Part shown: positions 1-9,405 of the stretch, one piece after another
Layout of the letters: the number at the start of each line of letters is the position of its first letter
Position numbering within the stretch: position 1 is the first letter of the stretch
Assembly (NCBI GenBank): GCA_030435675.1
Contig: CM059625.1
Location: 5,766,001-5,830,000 of the forward strand
Source: Steinernema hermaphroditum
Lineage: Eukaryota > Nematoda > Chromadorea > Rhabditida > Steinernematidae
Reading direction: 5' to 3'
Length of the DNA stretch: 64,000 nucleotides
Translations under genes and position numbers: made by a program
Notes under the pieces: generated by a model
Database searches by the model: none
Seen by the model: only the letters and a program-made list of their open reading frames with translations
Told to the model about the DNA's origin: nothing

Positions 1-854
1 GGAATTGAGAACACGCCGTAGAGGGTTCGCTGCGCGGAAGACGACGCGGGATTGCAAAAAAAAACCGAAAGCGCTATTTGCAAAACGGTAAAACGTCGGC
101 GCCGGTCGGCTTACCCGTGACCTTGACGATTTCTCCGATTGCGGTTCCAGGCAGTCGCCAGGCTGTTTAATCGCCCGGCCGCCTGTATTGGCGGCGTCAA
201 TTAGGCAAAGGGCAAATGCGCGTGTAAATTATGGAAACAGTCTCGACGATTAAGTTAAATTGGGTCGAAGTTACAAAAGAAGTGATCGGCGATGATCATG
301 AGAAATTGTGGGAGGCAACTTCGTATGTCACGCGCAAAAAGCAGGGCTGGAACGTTGACAAAAAGTAACAGAAACATATAGCTCGTTGGCGAATAAAAGA
401 TTTTTGTAAATCCCCCTATCCCTCTATTGAAAGCGGCGCTTTTTAATCAAAAAAAGCTCTGTCCACTCGGAGATGACAATAGCTACAATGTGGCTGTAGA
501 GAAAGCACACCACAACGCGTTCCCTATGTATCGCTTTTCGGAATGCATGAATAAGCATATCGTGATAAGACTGTAAATACTAAATAGATAGGTCTTGATC
601 GCTGAGTACACAAAAACAATTTCACACATGTCGGAGGGCGCGGCGACATTCATCACGCACTTATTGGCTCTGATTTCACAATTTCCTCTTCTCGCACCGC
701 CGACTGACCGGACGGCCGTCTGTCTTCCCTTTTAATCAAATCGAGACGACAAGTAGACCCTCTCCCTCGCAGCGGCCTACATTTCGCTTTTTTCGAGAGC
801 AATACGCGCATATCAAATGTAAATACTCGACGAGTGGACGCGCAAAATACTCAC
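1..854. other. No gene recognised (left flank)
   Basis: I see no splice-consistent coding exon in this AT/GC-mixed stretch. A gene whose exon lies at 855-959 on the minus strand could continue into it, but I could not find a following exon with matching phase. Confidence 0.5.
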
Positions 855-959
855 ATGGTAGGCGGTCGAACGGTCGGTCTGGAGACCCTCAACTTCGAGC
901 GCGTTTTTGCCGAGCGCCGGAACGAGGAACCCGGTGGCGACACGGAGTACGACTCGAAC
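855..959 (-). CDS. Isolated open exon, gene unknown
   Basis: On the minus strand a 105-nt block is open in phase 0 and bounded by plausible splice signals: acceptor tccttaag before it and donor CAT/gtgagt after it. It encodes 35 residues starting VRVVLRVATG and ending STAYH, with third-position G/C preference like the confident genes here. The opening beta-strand-like VRVVLRV recalls the first strand of kinesin-type motors, but that is far too short to call a family. No flanking exon was found, so this is a fragment of a possible gene. It could equally be chance. Confidence 0.25.
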
Positions 960-3312
960 CTTAAGGACATCATTACACTTGTTTAAACAGAAATGCGGAA
1001 GTGACACCTTCGCGTAAGCTTCTGCACACTTCCCAGCTGGTCAGCATGTTCACCGCTCGAAGTGACAACCATCACATGAAGCTGAGTGACCCTCCGCTCT
1101 GTGTCATGGAGATTGCGATGGCGAGGACGACGTTCTGAAACGTAGGCGAGTTGTTCGAAGAAGCTTTCAACCGGTCGCCCTTTTGGCTTCACAGTCATTA
1201 GCCGAATCGCAGTAATTGGACTGCGACAGTCTCCGCGATGGACCAACGCTCATTGTTTGGCAAATTAATCCGAACCACTAACAAACAATCTGGCGCCAAG
1301 TAGCAGAACCGTTGCAAGGACGAGAGCTTGAATGCAGCGCTTACACATAAGTGCCATACGATCACGCACCGTCTTTAGGGCGCTCAGTAAATAGGCGTTG
1401 TTGAAAACGAGATCATCGTGCATAAAACGCGTTTTCCTCCGAATTCAGATTATCTCATTTACCATGTAGAATGTGCACAATTGAGGGAGACGCGACCACC
1501 GTTGCCCGGTCGGCGAGGATGGAGCACGTACCGGATTAGACGTCTAATTAAACGCGCGAGGAGGGGCGAGGACTAGCCGAGCTGTCGTAATTGAGTTTCG
1601 TGCGGCAGCAAGCTAGCGAGTTTCACAATTCATTGCCTCTCGGCTAAGCTCGATATGCAAATTGGGCTAAGTGCTGCTCGTTTGCATAGTGGTCCCATTA
1701 AGGGGATTCGCTTTTCAGGTGACTCTTACAATAAGCGCCATTAGGCTGGAAGCAATTTAGGCGCCGCCAGGGGATTTATGTGCTTTCGACGCCGCTTCCA
1801 AATGAGTGGCTAACGGACGGCTTTTGATTGATTCATTGGAAATTGCTACAGAGATATCTCTGTTGCCACTCAGGGCAAAGAACATGCCAATGCCAAAAAT
1901 ATCGTCATGCTATTTACATCGACAGTGAACCCTATTTATCAGTTGCCTTGAGTGGGGGCAGTAAAAACGTCTCTGCTTGAACTTCTAATGGTGCGGTAAC
2001 GAGAAAAACAAAAGGCGATATGACGAATTTCTAGATAACGTCTATACGAACTGAAATGACGAACTTCTAGATAACTTCTAAACACAGAAGTGTCCATTCA
2101 TGACGGTATGTCATAACGGGAATTACGAACTTCATCCCAAATGCCGGGTGAATCAGAATGATACACGAATCACGACGCATAGGAATAACAACATTTTGTA
2201 AAGGTACAGTGCACGTCGCAGAACAAAATAGAATGAATGACTTTTTGAATAACGGAGCCTGAAGCGGAAATACATACGATCATTAAAGAAGAGGCGAACA
2301 GGAAGCATACGGTAAGCAGGGAGAGAGTGACCAAAGACTATTCACAAAGTACAATTGCTGCGAAACGACCTTCGCGCAGACTGTTAAAAGAGGCAATTAG
2401 GAGGTTCCTCAAAAATTCGAGGCATTTGAACGGTCTGCAACGGAGCAGCCGCTCGCGCATAGCACGACGACATTCTCCGGTTTTCACACTGCTCGCGCGC
2501 CTCACCCACACCGGCAATGTTTAACGAAAAATAATCGGCCGACCTCAATCCATATATGCCCTATGACTGGTTCGTCCGCTTCCACCCTCACCTCCGAGGT
2601 GTGCTCTTCATTCGAAGATAGAGCACACACATATGCAAACTATGCGAAATTGCTTCTACGCCTATGGGGGAGGTGAGGATAATCCCTGACCCAACCGTAT
2701 TAGGACATAAATCGTATTATGCACAACATATGTAGCGCCGGAGGGAATAACAAAAACTCCACGGAGATGGCTCCGTAATTAGTCATGCAGTCACGGCGTG
2801 AATTTCGATATGGCTGAACAAGCACTAGGCATGCATGCATACGCCCATGAGTCTCGGTCTCGCGCACTATCGATTCTCGTGCAGCTAATGCGTTGTCGTA
2901 GGTCGTCGCCCTGAGGATAGGACACTGGCACTGGCCGGTCACAAACTGACCGCCGTTTGCCGGCTGCTGCCGGCGTCTTGTGAATTCCCAAGGCGGGACG
3001 CGGAGAGGCTCGAAGAGGAGAAGACTGGAGAGGAGTGGATGCGAAAGTGGATGTGGACGGGTTGATGCAAAGATACGTCAGCCACACTGAGGCGATGAAA
3101 ACGAACGAAATCTCGAGTCACGCATTATTCACATCGACGGCCTCCGATTGTTCCGATCGTGTTTCTGTGTCTCATTCCCCGCGGAATTGCTCCTCTCTCT
3201 CAATAGGCCCCATTCAAAATACGTTTACTTGTTTTAATACCAGTAAGAAAGCACAAGGAAAGGAAAGCACTAAATCGTTTCTGACTAGTTTCGGAAGCGC
3301 CAAAAGCAACGT
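960..3312. other. Intergenic region downstream of the Tyr-rich array
   Basis: No gene supported. Several open frames of 60-98 codons on both strands overlap one another and lack splice signals or recognisable motifs. A short direct repeat lies at 2020-2080. Gene 8 of the array ends at 3313. Confidence 0.5.
2020..2080. repeat. Two-copy 25-bp direct repeat
   Basis: The block at 2020-2044 (atgacgaatttctagataac...) recurs at 2056-2080 with two base differences, a 36-bp period. It is too short to assign to an element. Confidence 0.7.
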
Positions 3313-4475
3313 CTACGCCCAGTACGTGTAGTATGATTTCGCTTTTCTGTCATAGACGTTCCCTTTCGGCGTCGACAAATTCCATCGATGCAGCTGGCCG
3401 TAGTCCTTGAAGCGTCGGTCCCAGTAACTCGGCGTCAACCAATACTTGTCGACTGTGTTGTAGTCGATCATTCCCGATCGCATCATCGACATCGCTCTGG
3501 AGAAGCTATCAGCCACGGGGTCCAGCGTGTACGGTCGATAATTGATGTCGGCGAGGCCGTACCGTCCTCGCTTCGTTGGGTAGTAGTCGTAGCTGAAAAG
3601 GCAAAAAGTCAACCGTTTTCAGCCACACCAATGGGCAGTGTCAATTACGCGTAGTCGAATGGACAGCGCCAGTGAGTAACGGTGGGAATATAATCGCCAT
3701 AGTAGTAGGAGAACCGGCTCGGGGGGTTATAGTAGTAGCGGTCGAACCAGTATTCGTCCATCTAAATTGGAATATCAATCCTTTTCCTCTTAGTGCCTCT
3801 TTCCAGCGTGCAAAACAATTCAATTGTGGATCAGCAAGTTGCTTTTGAGGGCTGAACTCACCATGCTGCGTCGCATACGGTTGGCAGTCCATTGGGGTCT
3901 GTAGTGGTCGGCGATGTCTAGATCGTCCCAACTTCTTTTCTTTGTCACCTAAGTGATGCATGGTAACAAATGCCAATGATCTATCCAGAAACAGATCTGA
4001 TAATGGCCCGTAATCTGTTTGGTTATTTGGCCGAGCTGTGTCGCCCGTTACGTTTTGTTATCGAATCCACAAAACACTCAAGGTAATGCGTTTTTATTCG
4101 GTTTCAAGGCTGCCAAACTTTCCATAGAATGGTATAGTATGATCGTATAATATGCATAGCTATGCTGTCCACAAAAAAATTGTTTTTCTCTTCAAAGTGT
4201 CAAAATGATGAATGCTAATGGGTGACTTGCACACGTAAACAAGCCAGCAGCTGCTTCGCCCAATAACCATTGGGCTATTCACGGACTTTCTCTGTATCCA
4301 ATAAGTTCAAATCCCAAATGAGCAGTTGTTTTTAGACGATCCCTTTTTATCGGCCACTTTCATCGGCGCACCAAACGCGATTATAGGTTGTAAAGGAACG
4401 TACCAGCGTGACTGGCCGCGCATCCAGATCTCTCGCGCGGATTGCCCCTTCCGACCGAGTTCTATACAAAGCCAT
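3313..4475 (-). CDS. Tyr-rich array gene 8 (183 aa)
   Basis: Function not recognised. Four exons: 4404-4475, 3862-3948, 3649-3761, 3313-3592; intron phases 0, 0, 2; the sum is 552 nt, closing in frame. The start is chosen because acceptor tttcag lies two bases before the ATG and donor gtacgt ends exon 1 in phase. Exon 2 carries the family core DHYRPQW, matching YKPQW in genes 1, 2 and 6. Exon 3 is dense in Tyr (RYYYNPPSRFSYYYGDY). Exon 4 begins YDYYP and ends KSYYTYWA. Compared with genes 1-6 the C-terminal exon is about 100 nt longer and has a different module (LDPVADSFSR, DKYWLTPSYWDRR, HRW) shared only with gene 7. No signal peptide or membrane segment. It is the last gene of the array, starting 175 bp after gene 7. 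Intron 1 is long (455 nt). Confidence 0.82.
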
Positions 4476-4650
4476 GCCTGAAAGAAAGCATGCCGAATTG
4501 GTACAATGACATATTGGAAAATATTGCACGTGCTAACGCATGAGTGAGCATTGATAGAGAATGGAGAGCTACAAAATAGTTTATCATACAGCACTACGCA
4601 GTAGGGTACAAAATAGAAATTGAGATGGACCGAGTAGATTGTGGGCAGTT

Positions 4651-5342
4651 TCAAATCCAGTACGAAAAGTACTGTTTGGCAGTCTTGTCAAAGTAGCTAG
4701 GGATAAGGTGCTTGGCCATTTCCCAGCGATGAGTCTGGCGCCAGTCCGTATGACGGCGGTTCCAGTAGCTTGGAGTGAGCCAATATCGGTCAAAGGCATC
4801 GAACCCCATACGTCCAGAACGGAACATGTACAGACCGCGCGAGAACGAGTCGGCTACGGGATTGAGGCAATACTGGCGGTACGGGGACACGTAGCTGCTA
4901 TACGTGCTTCGATGATAGGGGTAGTAGTCCAGCCTGAAAAGTAGGAAAAGCAACTTTTAAAATAAAATCATTTGCTGGTTCTTAGGCAGTTCACCCGCTG
5001 GATTCTCAACCTGACTAGCATAGAAATGGATTAATAATTTGAATAGATAAGCGTAGTAAAGCAGTGTACACGAAATTGCTCCCTAAACCAACCAGTAGTC
5101 GAAAGGACACTTCCAATTATGCAGTCCATAAAGGTCGTCTTTATAATAAGGCATTCGCTTCTGAAGGTCGAAGTAGTAGCGGTCAAACCAGGGGTCATTA
5201 GGCTGAAATCGTATGTCCATTACAGTTATAACTGATGCTTGCTTACACCCGCACACGTGTCGTCGTGGAAAGAGTGTCGTACGGAGACGGCCGATCGAGA
5301 GCGCGGAAGCTCGAGGCTTAGCGAACGAACCAATTCGCCCAT
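4651..5342 (-). CDS. Tyr-rich array gene 7 (162 aa)
   Basis: Function not recognised. Three exons: 5247-5342, 5093-5202, 4651-4933 (489 nt). The first exon seems to fuse the family's exons 1 and 2: it has a Ser/Arg patch (PRSRSAVSVRHSF) but lacks the YKPQW core. The second exon has the acidic/aromatic PNDPWFDRYYFD block. The last exon starts LDYYPYHR and contains NPVADSFSRG, FDRYWLTPSYWNRR and a terminal QYFSYWI, closely matching gene 8. Start at 5342: the upstream in-frame TAG excludes an extension. The first donor is read as gtaagc at 5246. Genes 7 and 8 therefore form a subfamily within the array. The gap to gene 6 is 162 bp, and a probable AATAAA signal for gene 6 lies inside it. Confidence 0.8.
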
Positions 5343-5434
5343 CTTCGACTATGATTATTGCAAGGAAAATATGATTAAGATATAACAGCGACATACGCTT
5401 CTGTCAGAAAAGAAACAAAAATGGATTGCAGTGA

Positions 5435-5440
5435 TTTATT
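5435..5440 (-). terminator. AATAAA polyadenylation signal after array gene 6
   Basis: On the minus strand AATAAA follows the gene 6 stop codon by about 65 nt and precedes the gene 7 start. It fits cleavage between two cistrons of a trans-spliced operon. Confidence 0.5.
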
Positions 5441-5504
5441 ATACAGCAGTTATATATCTGGCGCGAATATCTTTGTGGTTACAAGCGGTAAGGGTCGTTT
5501 GGGA

Positions 5505-6098
5505 TTAGTCGTAAAGCCAGTCGTAGTAGCGACGGTAGTAGTAAGTGGGATAGAAGTAGCGGTCGCGCTCCCACCAATAGCTCTTGTCCATGAGGTAGTT
5601 GAGCCGAGAGGACAAATACGGATTGTACGGCCGTGAATAGTAATAGTTGTAGTAGGGGTAGCCGTATCTAAGCAGATACCTTTGAAGGTTTCCATGACTA
5701 GCTAGTGAACTTGCCGATAATAGGACGGGAGAGTGAGCGAGTCCCAATAGTAGTTCGAGTAGAGGGACGACCGATACGTGTACGGGTAGTAGTATCGGTT
5801 GCACAGATAACGCGAGTACCAATCATCGTACTGTAGAAAACAGAATCACATCTTCCTTCATGTTTTGTTAGAAGCGTTATCAAGGCGTCATCGAAAAACT
5901 CACAAGAGGATATGCAGTACGGTAATACGACCACTGAGGCTTGTATACGCTGGAATAAATACTCAAGTCGGGGACAGACCGAGTGCGAGTGATCTGAAAG
6001 CGACTGCAGAGAATGCCCTAGTCGGAGCCTACCAGCACTGTCGATGGCGATCGCAGCGCAACGGCCGAACGCGCTCGAACCAGTTGGTAGTCGCTCAT
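5505..6098 (-). CDS. Tyr-rich array gene 6 (148 aa)
   Basis: Function not recognised. Exons 6033-6098, 5904-5993, 5715-5830, 5505-5679 (447 nt, closes in frame). Acceptor cctttag lies immediately before the ATG. Exon 2 has RTRSVPDL followed by YKPQWSYYR. Exon 3 has YDDWYSRYL and YYYPYTYRSSLYSNYYW. Exon 4 has GYPYYNYYYSRPYNPYL, then LMDKSYWWERDRYFYPTYYY. The third intron works only with a GC donor (gcaagt at 5714, 35 nt long), which restores the phase-2 junction found in every paralogue; a GT donor at that point runs into a stop. RTRSVP fits the 14-3-3 mode-1 pattern R-x-x-S-x-P. Spacing is 155 bp from gene 5 and 162 bp to gene 7. Confidence 0.82.
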
Positions 6099-6253
6099 CT
6101 AAAGGACTGCATTCTCTAAGCTTTAGGAGTACGGTAGCAAAGATGGACAAAGGGAAAAACACCCTTCTTGATCGTTAGCAATTGAAATAACTGTTTAAAC
6201 GTTTAATTCTAAGGGAACGGCAGCGGAATAGCACGAAGGACTGAGCGAACGAG

Positions 6254-6834
6254 TCAATGACGAGGATGATAGTAGCTGTAGGTGTAGTGGCGAGTGTTTG
6301 CTCGGGCGTAGGTTCGATCGAGGAGATAGTTGAGGTTGTAGGACAGGTCATAGTTGAAGTTCCTGAACCCGCGCGTGTGGTAAGCGTTGAGTGGGAACTC
6401 AGTGTTCCTGGAGAGACCGTGAAAGTTTCGAAACATTGTAGACATCGTCTATTACCAGTATCTGTACGAGTTGCTCCAGTTGTAGGGAGCTTCGAGAAGA
6501 TCGTAGTAGAGACCGGCAAAGCGTTCAGGGCGGGGCTTCACAGGACGATACTTCTCGTCGAGATAGAGTCCATACCAGTCATTCAACTGAAGTTCAATTT
6601 GAAATGCGTAGGTAAAGTCAAAACCAAAATCTCACCAATCGAAGCTCTTTTCGCACGCGATGCGTGGCTTGAGGCATCTGCCCATAGATTGGACCCGAAA
6701 CAGACCTGGCAATCTGAAAATTCATTGTGCTCACGGCTGTAAACGTTACTACTTACAAGTCGAGGTGGACAACTGCCGAAACCCGTGCGTACCACATCGT
6801 TAGAGCTCGACCGAATAATTCGGAACTCGGACAT
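6254..6834 (-). CDS. Tyr-rich array gene 5 (146 aa)
   Basis: Function not recognised. Exons 6757-6834, 6636-6713, 6456-6586, 6254-6407 (441 nt). Start chosen at the ATG five bases after acceptor tttcattcag. Exon 1 is Ser/Arg-rich (FRIIRSSSNDVVR). Exon 2 is the most divergent copy (IARSVSGP..., no YKPQW). Exon 3 has LNDWYGLYLDEKYRP and ends NSYRYW across the phase-2 junction. Exon 4 has FNYDLSYNLNYLLDRTYAR and a short terminal YTYSYYHPRH. The intron positions and phases match its neighbours, which is the main reason to accept it despite weak exon 2 identity. It starts 110 bp after gene 4, the tightest spacing in the array. Confidence 0.8.
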
Positions 6835-6932
6835 CCTTCCTGAATGAAACTTAGCAAAGACCGTCACGAAACAAAAGATAGTGGTCCGCCTTGAACGGTC
6901 AATAGATAGGAACAGAACTGATCAGGAAATGA

Positions 6933-6938
6933 TTTATT
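6933..6938 (-). terminator. AATAAA polyadenylation signal after array gene 4
   Basis: AATAAA on the minus strand lies only 6 nt past the gene 4 stop codon and about 100 nt before the gene 5 start. Confidence 0.55.
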
Positions 6939-6944
6939 CGGCAG

Positions 6945-7623
6945 TTAGTATAGCCAGCTCGCATAGTAGCTGCGTGGCCGTCGGTAGTAGGAGGTCGGAA
7001 TATAATAGCGGTCGCGTTCCCAGCCGTAGATGCGGTCGAAAAGGAAATCAGGCTCAGTGGAAGTGTAGTAGGTCCAGGGACGATAGTAGTAGGAGTAGTA
7101 GATGGGATGATAGGTGCTGAAATATGGAAATCGGGTTCTCTTCGAACTATCTGGAATTTGTTCCTCTAATATTCATGAATTTTACAGTACATATGTCTAC
7201 AGTTTTTGTGCCAAAAGATATAGCCAATTATGCCGATTTTTCTCGTTGAAAGTTGAAGAATACCCACTCACCTGGATCGATAACGATAGGACGGATAGCT
7301 GAAATAGAAAGGGCTCCAAGAGTAGTCGCTCGAAAAGTTTGAGTACAAATAGGGGCGTCGAGTAACGGCTCCCGAAAACCGATTAGAGAGGTAGTTGCCG
7401 TACCAACTATCCTAAAGTTGACCCTACTTATTCTCAGCATAGCAGATCGAATACGAACGTAATAAGTGGTCTTCGGCCTATAGCTCCACGGCATACGATT
7501 GCCTCGTAGATCGGATACAGAAGCTGAACGTGGAACCTAAACTCAGCTCTGAATACGGCACTCGGTGATGGTAATGGCTACCAAGAAGCGTTGCCTGAGA
7601 TCGGCAGAGGAAGCGCGCAGCAT
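6945..7623 (-). CDS. Tyr-rich array gene 4 (143 aa)
   Basis: Function not recognised. Exons 7582-7623, 7459-7536, 7272-7411, 6945-7116 (432 nt). Exon 1 is the shortest (14 codons, MLRASSADLRQRFL) and resembles the YSSADWRASFL of gene 2. Exon 2 has VPRSASVSDLRG then WSYRPKTTYY; its donor (gttcgt) is weak. Exon 3 has DSWYGNYLSNRF, YLYSNF and PSYRYR. Exon 4 has STYHPIYYSYYYRPW, LFDRIYGWERDRYYIP and ends SYYASWLY. The GWERDRYY box is shared with genes 1, 2 and 6. No transmembrane or signal sequence. Exon 4 is 172 nt, the same length as in genes 1 and 3. Confidence 0.82.
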
Positions 7624-7785
7624 GGTCAACGACCGAGCGCGGCATAAACGATGTTCCGGATCCATTCCTCTAAATTCACATTAGCCACAAATAAAGGGTT
7701 AGAAAAAGGTATTAAATGGAAAGATCCATTAGAGACGATAGAGAAAGAGCGCATAAAAGTTTACTTCTATTTACAAGTGTTCACT

Positions 7786-8398
7786 TCAGTGGAGCGGCAG
7801 GTTGCCCGAGAAGTAGTGCGTGCCACCCTTGCAGTAATATGTCGTGTAGTACCGGTCACGTTGGCAGTTGTATGCGCGGTCCAGAATGTAGTTCTGTGAA
7901 GGTGACAGAGCGAAATTGTATTTGCGGTAGTTGTAGGAGTATGGCGGGTAGTCGAGCCTGGAAGGACGGAGATTAGCAGAGAAGTAGGACACAGCATACG
8001 TGTACCAGTACTTGTAGCGGCGGGGAGAGTTCAGTAGATTCCAGTAGTATGGACTAGTTTTCGTATCGTAGAAGAAGTTCGAGTAGAGGTAGCTATGGTA
8101 GGTGGGGAAGTAGTGTCGATTGTACATATACTTGCCGTAGACGTCGTCGTTCTAAAGCACATAAGAAATATTACACTTCATAGACGATACCATATAATAG
8201 CTTCCGGCAACACGACATCCCCAGCTTGGACGCATCACGTCGTAAACTGGCAGATCAGGAGCTGAGTTTCGAATAATCTTAAGACTCGTCATTATGCCAT
8301 ACTGTAACGAAAGATACCGGCAAGCTGGGTCGACGATCAGCATCGCTCGAGCGAATCAGACTCGCCGAAGTGGCCCGTCTGAGGCGGTAGTCGTTCAT
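7786..8398 (-). CDS. Tyr-rich array gene 3 (161 aa)
   Basis: Function not recognised. Exons 8318-8398, 8191-8277, 8006-8151, 7786-7957 (486 nt). Exon 1 is Arg/Ser-rich (MNDYRLRRATSASLIRSS). Exon 2 has IIRNSAPDLPVYDVMRPSW, the counterpart of the YKPQW module. Exon 3 has YGKYMYNRHYFP, LYSNFFYD and YKYW. Exon 4 has LDYPPYSYNYRKYNFALSP, NYILDRAYNCQRDRYY, then YYCKGGTHYF. The third intron (8005 back to 7958, 48 nt) is a multiple of three and open, so an unspliced form would also encode a protein; paralogue alignment favours splicing. Two cysteines replace otherwise conserved aromatic positions near the C-terminus. Start 136 bp after gene 2. Confidence 0.83.
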
Positions 8399-8534
8399 CG
8401 TTCCCCTTAAGTCGTCATTAGCAAATAGTGCGATGGGATAAGTAATCGAAATCGATTTCGGATCAACCGTAACTTACAATACGCCAGCAGCTAAATAATT
8501 TATCCGAAAGCGCTATGGGTTACGCGGGTACCAC

Positions 8535-9200
8535 TCAATAGCATTCGAGGAAAACCGATCGTTTGGGGCCGTAGTGACGTTCGCGATCCCATCCGGAGGC
8601 CTTGTCGAGCACAAAGTTCTGATAGGGGGAGAGTTTGTCGTTGTAGCGGTAGCTGTTCGAAGGGTAGTACGGCGGATAATCCAACCTAAGCAGTCCCAGA
8701 TCATTTCGAGCTGCCCGGTAATGAATATTCAAAACAAAGCGTTCTTCACGACGAGAAAGAAAAGGGAATACTTGTTCGTACTCTCATATCCGTTAATTTC
8801 AAACCCACCAGGACAGATATCTGAATGGTTGACTGAAGTAGTTAGGCACAAGATAAGGGTAGACGTTCGTGTACTTTCCAGATCGGTAAGTCACCGGATA
8901 ATTATAGCGACTCCAAATGGATTTGCCAAAGTGGTCGTCGTACTGTAAATAATCACAAAATACTCATATTATGTCTTTAAACCCACAAAGTAGTACGGAC
9001 TTCGAAGATGGTGATCCCACTGAGGCTTATAGTGTGCGGAAACGTCAAGGTTCGGGGTCGATCGGCTGCGACTGATCTAAAGCGGGGGCGTGAGGAATGA
9101 TTACTCCTCCGGCGCGATCACTAACCAGAAAAGAGGCCCTCCAGTCGGCTGATGAATAACGCATCAACGGCGCCTGGCGTCTTGCGAAATTGTCCCCCAT
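8535..9200 (-). CDS. Tyr-rich array gene 2 (149 aa)
   Basis: Function not recognised. Exons 9126-9200, 8987-9076, 8809-8942, 8535-8685 (450 nt). The ATG follows acceptor ctgtttag with no gap, as expected for a trans-spliced downstream cistron. Exon 1 holds PLMRYSSADWRASFL. Exon 2 holds ISRSRSTPNL then HYKPQWDHHLR; RSRSTP fits the 14-3-3 mode-1 pattern. Exon 3 holds YDDHFGKSIWSRYNYP and SGKYTNVYPY. Exon 4 holds LDYPPYYPSNSYRYNDKLSP, NFVLDKASGWDRERHY. The C-terminus (GPKRSVFLECY) is shorter and lacks the usual YYY run. The gap from gene 1 is 205 bp, the widest in the array. Confidence 0.85.
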
Positions 9201-9405
9201 CTAAACAGTTTTTCTTCGCGCTGCAACTCATAAAACACGCATCTGAGATATGTTCAAAGTTTCGAACTTCTTACTAACGGAACACTTAACACTGATGCAT
9301 CGTTTAGCACTGACTCTCTCCGTATCTGTATATACAACAATACAGCGTTACCCTATAGGTGAAAGACAGCAGAAGCGGTTCTAGGCAGGTCGTTTTCGTG
9401 ACATT

